Positions 54,867 through 64,000 of a stretch of DNA of 64,000 nucleotides are shown piece by piece. The notes under the pieces were generated by a model. That model saw only the letters and a program-made list of their open reading frames with translations. It had not been told where the DNA came from and searched no databases. The stretch is from Stappia sp. TSB10P1A. Lineage in GTDB: Bacteria > Pseudomonadota > Alphaproteobacteria > Rhizobiales > Stappiaceae. Where the stretch lies: positions 186,001 through 250,000 of the forward strand of contig NZ_FYAU01000018.1 of assembly GCF_900185725.1 (NCBI RefSeq), read 5' to 3'. How positions within the stretch are numbered: position 1 is the first letter of the stretch; every line of letters begins with the position of its first letter. Position numbers and translations under genes: made by a program.

Positions 54867-55883
54867 TTACTCGGTGCCCTGGATGGCCGCGAGCACCCAG
54901 TCGCCGCCCTTCTGGCGGCGGAAGGTCCAAAGTTCGGTGCTTTCCTGCGGCTCTTCCAGGCTGCCCGAGAGGACGCGGCCGGAATTGCGGTCGAGGATGG
55001 CGTCGAGGGCGGAAAAGCGCATGGCGACGGTCGCGTAGTCGTCGTCGCCTTCGCTCCAGGCCTCCGAGAGGTCGCCCTGCAGCAGCTTCACGTCCGAGAC
55101 GGCATTGCGCTTGCCGGCAGAGGCGAGCTCGCCCAGTTCCTCGGCGAGGAAGGACATCGCCTCGGGCGTCGCCAGACGGCGCAGCGCGGCATAGTCCTCG
55201 CGGCCATAGGCGTCCTGCACGTCGGCCAGCATCTGCTCGAAGCGATCGAAATCGGCCTCCTCCAGATCGAGCGGCGTTTCCATGACAGAAGCCTGGACCG
55301 GGGTGGCCGTGCCGCTGCCCATGCCGGTGCTCCCCATGCCGCCGAAGCTGAACGGGGTGCGGGTGGTGTCCCCGGCATGGCCGCCGAAATTCGGGCGGGC
55401 GCCACCGGCCGCCGCGGCTGCGGGCTGCTCGCGCCGCGCGCCGAAGAAGCGCATCGCCAGGACGACGAGAAAGCCGATCAGCGCCACCTGCAGGAGAAGG
55501 CCGAGGAAGCCGGCAAAGCCGCCGAGACCGCCGCCGAAGAGCATGCCGATCAGGCCGCCCATGAGAAGACCGCCGAGCAGGGCGCCGCCCATGCCGCCGA
55601 AAAGCCCGCGCGAGGGCTGGGCCGCCTGCGGCTGGCGGGCGCCGCCCGGCACTGCCTGCTGGCCCTGCGCCGGCTGCGGCGTCATCGTGCGCTGCATCGG
55701 CGCGGCGGTGCCGGGGGCGGTGTTGGTCGGGGCGGGGGCGGAAAAGGTGCGGGCACCGCGGCTGCCGAAGCCGCCGCTGCCGGCGCGCCGGGCCTCGGCA
55801 AAGTCGACGGCGGCGAAAAGCGCGGCAATTCCAAGGGCAATAACGGCTGTCGTCTTGCGCATCCGGCGGGCGGCAGCTTGCAT
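54867..55883 (-). CDS. Tim44-like (TIM44/MMPL10-type) periplasmic protein
   Basis: 338 residues from the ATG at 55883, which has GGAGGAAA upstream. Signal peptide with cleavage near DFAEA (about residue 32). A low-complexity Pro/Gln part, then a Gly-rich membrane-like segment (LLGGLLMGGLIGMLFGGGLGG followed by FLGLLLQVALIGFLVVLAMR), and a C-terminal Tim44-like domain (SVMETPLDLEEADFDRFEQM, LADVQDAYGREDYAALRRLA, TPEAMSFLAEELGE) ending with STELWTFRRQKGGDWVLAAI. The family folds like Tim44 but its role in bacteria is not established. Terminator at 54814-54837. Confidence 0.85.
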   Translation of the reverse strand: MQAAARRMRKTTAVIALGIAALFAAVDFAEARRAGSGGFGSRGARTFSAPAPTNTAPGTAAPMQRTMTPQPAQGQQAVPGGARQPQAAQPSRGLFGGMGGALLGGLLMGGLIGMLFGGGLGGFAGFLGLLLQVALIGFLVVLAMRFFGARREQPAAAAAGGARPNFGGHAGDTTRTPFSFGGMGSTGMGSGTATPVQASVMETPLDLEEADFDRFEQMLADVQDAYGREDYAALRRLATPEAMSFLAEELGELASAGKRNAVSDVKLLQGDLSEAWSEGDDDYATVAMRFSALDAILDRNSGRVLSGSLEEPQESTELWTFRRQKGGDWVLAAIQGTE

Positions 55884-55989
55884 CAGGGATTTCCTCCGAT
55901 CGGCTCTTGTCGAGAACAACGCCCGTCATATGGGAGTCCGGCGGACGCATTGCCAGCACAAATGGCTGGCCGGCGCCGGTGTTTTCGGT

Positions 55990-56740
55990 CGGGGGCGCCT
56001 GCGCGCGGGAGGCACGGCGGTCGTGGGGACGGCGGGGAGGACGAAAGGCCCTCGGCTCGCCGGTCCCGGCTCGGCGCTCACGCGCCGTCCGGGAGGACGA
56101 GAGGAGAGGATTGCGTCCGGGAGGATGCTGCAGCACCGGGGCGTGAGCCGAACCGTTCGGGGTTGCTAGATCCCGGTCTTCGGCTTCACTGAGACCGGGA
56201 CGACAGCCGGAGAGTGGGGCTCGGCCAGCGCGTCCTCATCAGTGCTCTGGCAGCCAATAGGCCCCGGATCTCGCGATGCTCGTCCGGGGTGACCTCGGAG
56301 GGGAGGTGGGGCCGAGCGTCATTCTCAGGCCGTCATCCCGGCCGCGCGCAGCGCAGAGCCGGGAACCAGAGGCAGCCTCAGCAGGTGTTGCCTCGCTCTA
56401 CCCTTTCGGGCGTCTTCCCGGACGAGGCCGCAGGCCGACGATCCGGGACCGGGGAGGCACGGCGGTCGTGGGGACGGCCGGGAGCGCTGCCGAAAGGCCC
56501 TCGGCTCGCCGGTCCCGCATCTCCGCTGCGCTTCGTGCGGGATGACGAAAGGAGAGGTTTCGGTGTCCTCGCTGGCGCTCTGGCAGCCAATAGGCCCCGG
56601 GTCGCGGCTCCGCCTTGCCCGGGGTGACCTTCCGAGGGTGGGGCGACGGCGATCCCTCCCTCTCGGCCGTCACCCCGGCCGCGCGCAAGCGCAGAGCCGG
56701 GGGCTATTCGTTCCCAGAGCGGTGGCGACGGCACGCCGAC
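55990..56740. repeat. Intergenic palindromic repeat cluster B
   Basis: About 900 bases (55884-56779) hold no supported gene and are filled with short inverted modules of the same family as cluster A: a module near 56030-56112, one at about 56236-56290, one near 56334-56370, one near 56400-56455, one near 56510-56552, one near 56575-56630 and one near 56668-56720. GGCACGGCGGTCGTGGGGAC occurs twice (56010 and 56457 regions). Several modules are in opposite orientation to cluster A. Confidence 0.8.
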
Positions 56741-56779
56741 GCGCCCACCCTCCGCCGCCGGTCCCGGCCGATCCGTCAG

Positions 56780-60382
<3,603 letters not shown>

Positions 60383-60555
60383 GATGCGTCTCTCCGCTGC
60401 CGGCCCTGCCCGCCTGCATGCCTGCCGCGGACGAGCGATTGTTTGATCGTCGTTACGTCAACAATTTATCGACAAAATGTCAATGTTGTTTTTGCCGCTC
60501 GCGCCCGTCCCTCGCCCGCAAACGGGGCGGGGGACGGGGGGGCGACGTCGGGACC

Positions 60556-61863
60556 TTACGGCCGGTTGCGCATGTTGTCCGGCAGCCAGGTGGCGAGCTC
60601 CGGGAAGGCGATCAGGATGAACACCATCACCACCATCAGCGCGAACATCGGCAGCGCGGCGCGGGCGATATAGGTCATCTCGTGCCGCGTCATGCCCTGC
60701 AGCACGAACAGGTTGAAGCCGATGGGCGGCGTGATCTGCGCCATCTCGACCACCACCACGACGAAGATGCCGAACCAGATCGCGTCGATGCCGGCGGCGC
60801 GAATCATCGGCTCGACCACCGCCATGGTCAGCACCACGGAGGAGATGCCGTCGAGGAAGCAGCCGATGATGATGTAGAAGACCAGCAGCGCCATCAGCAG
60901 TTGGAAGCGCGACAGCTCCATGTCGGCGATCCAGGCGGCGAGCGCGCGCGGCAGGCCGGTGAAGCCCATCGACAGCGACAGGAAGGCGGCGCCGGCAAGG
61001 ATCAGCGCCACCATCGCCGAGGTGCGGGTGGCGCCCATCAGGCTCTCGCCGAAGGTCTTCCAGGTGAGCGAGCCCTGGCCGGCGGCAAGCGCCAGCGAGC
61101 CGATGACGCCGAGGGCGGCCGCCTCCGTCGCGGTGGCGAGGCCGAGATACATGGAGCCGATCACCACCATGATCAGCACGATCACCGGCAGCAGGAAGCG
61201 CGAATTGGCGAGCTTCTCGCGCAGGCTCATCGCCGGCTCGGGCTGCGGGTTGTAGCTCTTGGAGACCTTGGCGTAGATGGCGATGTAGCCCATGAACAGG
61301 CTGGCCAGCACCAGGCCCGGCAGGATGCCGGCCATGAACAGCTTGGTGATCGATTCGTTGATGGTGACGCCGTAGACGATCAGCGTCAGCGACGGCGGGA
61401 TCATCAGGCCGAGGGTGGCGGCGCCGGCCAGCGTGCCGATCACCATCTTTTCCGGATACTGGCGCTTGCGCAGCTCCGGCACCGACATCTTGCCGACGGT
61501 CGTCAGGGTGGCGGCGGAGGAGCCGGAGACGGCGGCGAAGACCGTGCAGCCGACGACATTGGTATGCAGCAGGCCGCCGGGCAGGCGCGCCATCCATGGC
61601 GCGAGGCCGCGGAACATGTCCTCCGACAGGCGCGTGCGGTAGAGGATCTCGCCCATCCAGATGAACAGCGGCAGGGCGGTCAGCGTCCAGGACGAGGAGG
61701 CGGCCCAGATCACCGTGATCATGGCATCGCCGGCCGGGCGCGAGGTGAACAGCTCCATGCCGACGAAGGCGACGCCGAGCAGGGCAAGGCCGACCCACAC
61801 GCCGGTGCCCAGCAGCAGGAACAGCACGAAGAGGAAGAGAATGATGGGAGCGAAGGTTTCCAT
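60556..61863 (-). CDS. dctM: TRAP transporter large permease (DctM type), system 2
   Basis: 435-residue, 12-helix membrane protein with DctM hallmarks: LGTGVWVGLALLGVAFVGME, ALPLFIWMGEILYRTRLS, NVVGCTVFAAVSGSSAATLT, IGTLAGAATLGLMIPPSLTL and YIARAALPMFALMVVMV. It imports an organic acid or amino-acid-like substrate with sodium, driven by the periplasmic binding protein. It follows dctQ by six bases and is last in the operon; the oxoprolinase gene lies downstream of it on the same strand after 173 bases. Confidence 0.92.
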   Translation of the reverse strand: METFAPIILFLFVLFLLLGTGVWVGLALLGVAFVGMELFTSRPAGDAMITVIWAASSSWTLTALPLFIWMGEILYRTRLSEDMFRGLAPWMARLPGGLLHTNVVGCTVFAAVSGSSAATLTTVGKMSVPELRKRQYPEKMVIGTLAGAATLGLMIPPSLTLIVYGVTINESITKLFMAGILPGLVLASLFMGYIAIYAKVSKSYNPQPEPAMSLREKLANSRFLLPVIVLIMVVIGSMYLGLATATEAAALGVIGSLALAAGQGSLTWKTFGESLMGATRTSAMVALILAGAAFLSLSMGFTGLPRALAAWIADMELSRFQLLMALLVFYIIIGCFLDGISSVVLTMAVVEPMIRAAGIDAIWFGIFVVVVVEMAQITPPIGFNLFVLQGMTRHEMTYIARAALPMFALMVVMVFILIAFPELATWLPDNMRNRP

Positions 61864-61869
61864 GGCGGC

Positions 61870-62403
61870 TTACTCCCCGTGGCTCTGTTCGACCGTGTCG
61901 GAGACGATGCCCGACGAGCCGAGGAAGAGGACGCGGACCAGATGGTCGGTCATGGCGATGGCGAGCAGCACGGCGCCGGCGGCCATCGCCGTCTGCGGGA
62001 TCCACAGCGGCGTGGCGTCCTGGCCCTGGCTGACGTCGTTGAGTTTCCACGACCAGTAGACCGCCTTGATGGCGTAGCGCGCCAGATACCAGGCGAGCGC
62101 GGCGCCGATGGCGAAGCACCAGACCTCGAGCCAGCGGCGATGCCGGCCGAGCGCGTTGAGCAGGATGCTGACGCGGATATGGGCGCCGCGGCCGAGCGCA
62201 TGGGCGAAGGCGAAGAAGGAGGCCGAGGCCATGGCGTAGCCGGCATAGTTGGCGGCGCCGGGAAAGAGGACGCCGGTCCAGCGGGCGATCATCTGCGCGA
62301 CGATGATGGCGAGAATGGAGACCAGCGCCAGCGCGGCGATCATGCCGCCGGCGAAATAAAGACCGTCGAGAAGGCGGCGAAGTCCGCGCCCGAGTGCGAT
62401 CAT
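61870..62403 (-). CDS. dctQ: TRAP transporter small permease (DctQ type), system 2
   Basis: 177 residues, four helices: about 14-37 (YFAGGMIAALALVSILAIIV), 50-70 (AANYAGYAMASASFFAFAHA), 83-105 (LGRHRRWLEVWCFAIGAALA) and 133-155. LGRGAHIRVSILL after helix 2 is the DctQ signature, corresponding to the QGRHIAV segment of the first system. Start at ATG 62403, because the in-frame upstream codons look like leader. Confidence 0.88.
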   Translation of the reverse strand: MIALGRGLRRLLDGLYFAGGMIAALALVSILAIIVAQMIARWTGVLFPGAANYAGYAMASASFFAFAHALGRGAHIRVSILLNALGRHRRWLEVWCFAIGAALAWYLARYAIKAVYWSWKLNDVSQGQDATPLWIPQTAMAAGAVLLAIAMTDHLVRVLFLGSSGIVSDTVEQSHGE

Positions 62404-62520
62404 GGTCGTGTTCCGTGTCTGTTGCGGACCGGCCACGGGCCGCCGTCATGCCGGGCCGCGCAAGACGCGGTCCGGCGACGGACAGGCCGGCAGGGCAGGG
62501 ACCCGGCTGTCAGGGACGGG

Positions 62521-62554
62521 TGGCTTGCCGCGATCCTGCGATCGCGGCAAGCCA
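62521..62554 (-). promoter_or_regulatory. Stable stem-loop between dctP and dctQ of TRAP system 2
   Basis: TGGCTTGCCGCGAT (62521-62534) and ATCGCGGCAAGCCA (62541-62554) are a perfect 14-bp inverted repeat around a 6-base loop. It lies 64 bases after the dctP stop and 117 before dctQ. Such intercistronic hairpins often protect the abundant dctP mRNA or attenuate transcription into the permeases. No T-tract follows, arguing against full termination. Confidence 0.75.
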
Positions 62555-62618
62555 GGGACGCGCTGCCCCGAGGGAGCGCGCCCGAACCGTCGGTGACGAA
62601 GGCGGCGGAACGCGCCGC

Positions 62619-63608
62619 TTACTGCGCCTTGTAGGCGTCGACGATGGCCTTGCCCTTGTCGCCGGCCGCCGCCAGCCACTCCTCGGTCATGGTCGCGCCG
62701 ACGGCGGCAAGGTCGGCCTTCAGCTCGTCGCTCGGCTTGAGCACCTGCATGCCGTTGGAGGCAAGGCCTTCCAGCGTCTTGGTGGTGTAGGCCTTGGCCC
62801 TCTCCAGGCCCTCGGCCTCGGCCGTGGCGGCGCAGTCGGTGAAGACCTTCTTCATGTCGTCGGACAGGCCGGCCCACTTGTCCTTGTTGACCAGCATGGC
62901 GTTGCGCGGCAGCCAGGCGTCGACCTCGTAGAAGTGCGAGACGTTCTCCCACAGCTTGCTGTCGTAGCCGGTGGCGGCGGAGGACACCATGGACTCGGCA
63001 ACGCCGGTGGCGAAGGCCTGGGACACCTCGGCGGCCTCGATCTGGACCGGGAGCATGCCGGTCAGCTCGGCGAGCTTGGCGGTGGCGGCATTGTAGGCGC
63101 GGAACTTGACGCCCTTCATGTCGTTGCCGGAGTTGACCTCCTTGTTGAAGTAGATGCCCTGGGGTGGCCACGGCACGGTGTAGAGCAGCACCAGGTTCTG
63201 GCCGTCGAGCGCCTCGGCGATCGCGGCTTCTGCGGCATCCCACAGCTTGCCCGAGGCCTCGAAGGAACTGGCGAGGAAGGGAATGCTGTCGATGCCGAAG
63301 AGCGGATCCTCGTTGGCATGGGCGGAGAGCAGGCGCTCGCCGATCAGCGCCTGGCCGGTCTGCACCGCGCGCTTGATGTCGGCGCCGCCGAACAGCGAGC
63401 CGCCCGGATGGGTGACGATCTCGATCTCGCCGCCGCTGCCCGAGGTGACGCAGGCGGCGAAGACGGCGGCATTCTCGGAATGGAAGTTGGTCGCCGGATA
63501 GGCGAGCGGCATGTCCCACTTCTCGGCGGCGAGCGCCGGGGAGGCGGCGGATGCGGCAAGAAGCGCGGCGGTGACGATGCCGGTGGTGCTCTTCAGCAGG
63601 TCAGTCAT
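62619..63608 (-). CDS. dctP: TRAP transporter substrate-binding protein (DctP type), system 2
   Basis: 329 residues with a signal peptide (cleavage after SPALA, about residue 27). AEKWDMPLAYPATNFHSENA is the first strand, GIDSIPFLASSFEA and LLYTVPWPPQGIYFNKEV the central lobes, and GVKFRAYNAATAKLAELTGM the Arg-bearing segment. Sequence differs from the first DctP, so the ligand is likely different. GGAGG precedes the ATG at 63608. Its neighbour upstream is an amino-acid-oxidase-type gene, which with the oxoprolinase hints at amino-acid-derived ligands. Confidence 0.92.
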   Translation of the reverse strand: MTDLLKSTTGIVTAALLAASAASPALAAEKWDMPLAYPATNFHSENAAVFAACVTSGSGGEIEIVTHPGGSLFGGADIKRAVQTGQALIGERLLSAHANEDPLFGIDSIPFLASSFEASGKLWDAAEAAIAEALDGQNLVLLYTVPWPPQGIYFNKEVNSGNDMKGVKFRAYNAATAKLAELTGMLPVQIEAAEVSQAFATGVAESMVSSAATGYDSKLWENVSHFYEVDAWLPRNAMLVNKDKWAGLSDDMKKVFTDCAATAEAEGLERAKAYTTKTLEGLASNGMQVLKPSDELKADLAAVGATMTEEWLAAAGDKGKAIVDAYKAQ

Positions 63609-63704
63609 TCTCGGTCCTCCATCGGCCGGGACCCGATTGTTCCGGATCTCGCGGCGGTCCATCTCTCTGGTCGGTTGCCCGTCTTCCTGTTCGCAAGGCG
63701 TACT

Positions 63705-64000
63705 CTAGACAGCGAAACGCGCGGGCGAATAGGGGGCGGGGTCGAGTTTCGGCTCTCGGCCGGCGATCATGTCGGCGACGAGACGGCCGGTCCTCGGACC
63801 GCCGGTCAGGCCGATATGATGGTGGCCGAAAGCCATCAGGATGTCGCCGCATGCCGGCGACGGCCCGATCACGGGGATGGAGTCGGCCGGTGCCGGCCGG
63901 TGACCCATCCATTGACGTGCAGAACCCCAGCGCAGCGCGGGCATGGCCCGGCGCACCTGGCGCTCCAGAAGCTCGAACGGCGCCTGTCCGGGCCCGGCGG
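63705..64000 (-). CDS. FAD-dependent amino-acid oxidase/dehydrogenase, C-terminal part (start outside window)
   Basis: 98 codons remain open to the right edge, so the N-terminus lies outside. The chain ends with SARQWMGHRPAPADSIPVIG, then MAFGHHHIGLTGGPRTGRLV: the C-terminal FAD-binding and substrate-loop features of DadA-type D-amino acid dehydrogenases and related DAO proteins (GHRPxxPDxxPxIG and GHxHxGxTxxPxTG). The GTG at 63956 is internal. Lies upstream of the dctP of TRAP system 2 on the same strand, probably forming a common operon. Substrate unknown. Confidence 0.85.
   Translation of the reverse strand, partial: AGPGQAPFELLERQVRRAMPALRWGSARQWMGHRPAPADSIPVIGPSPACGDILMAFGHHHIGLTGGPRTGRLVADMIAGREPKLDPAPYSPARFAV

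Overview
The window is GC-rich, almost fully coding DNA from an alphaproteobacterium. An unusual SahR–MetF–MetH operon, three BA14K-family proteins, two DUF2336 proteins, two TRAP transporters, OxyR and long intergenic palindromic repeat clusters point to Hyphomicrobiales (Rhizobiales), possibly a marine Stappia-like lineage. That placement is inference from gene content, not from a marker gene. No rRNA, CRISPR array, transposase, integrase or phage gene was recognised.

Layout. 1-1442: an NTF2-like protein (cut by the left edge) and a sarcosine-oxidase-type flavoenzyme. 1443-1913: dispersed repeats and the speE terminator. 1914-3322: speD-speE (spermidine synthesis). 3445-4887: an acetyltransferase and a SIMPL protein. 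5077-7851: first TRAP transporter. 8143-9273: AI-2E-type permease. 9490-9565: tRNA-Ile(CAT). 9834-14057: an unfamiliar block directly after the tRNA, with a 907-residue exported coiled-coil protein, a PASTA-domain exported protein and two small proteins. 14323-18720: carboxylesterase, then merR-zntA with a textbook 19-bp-spacer MerR promoter. 18883-21195: a YafK/DpaA-type L,D-transpeptidase-fold lipoprotein and a RES-Xre toxin-antitoxin pair. 22140-26421: a compact glycan-type cluster (GT10-like, GT61-like, a further glycosyltransferase-like protein, FkbM methyltransferase, sulfotransferase). 26737-33323: glycine-zipper lipoprotein, EttA, MOSC, DUF2293, OxyR overlapping a LuxR-type regulator, acyltransferase, TrmO. 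33720-37184: chemoreceptor and DUF2336 protein. 37277-42994: sahR-metF-metH. 43231-47481: MscS-type channel, a 27-residue membrane peptide, second DUF2336 protein. 47587-55883: amidase, two BA14K proteins, HugZ-type protein, exported alpha/beta hydrolase, a small exported protein, second chemoreceptor, Tim44-like protein. 55884-56779: second repeat cluster. 56780-64000: a fused 5-oxoprolinase/hydantoinase, second TRAP transporter, and an amino-acid-oxidase-type flavoenzyme cut by the right edge.

How genes work together. SahR probably represses metF-metH through a perfect 16-bp palindrome upstream of its own gene. MerR drives zntA. Xre probably represses its own operon from an inverted repeat around its promoter. 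The second TRAP system, the oxoprolinase and the flavin oxidase plausibly import and degrade a cyclic or modified amino acid.

Two structural themes recur. First, short tandem duplications (14-15 bp units, once 29 bp at a 37-bp period) lie at gene boundaries, often across the stop codon or next to the start. Second, convergent neighbours overlap at their 3' ends in at least three places. The best candidate for something undescribed is the exported coiled-coil plus PASTA gene pair after the tRNA; its function is unknown.
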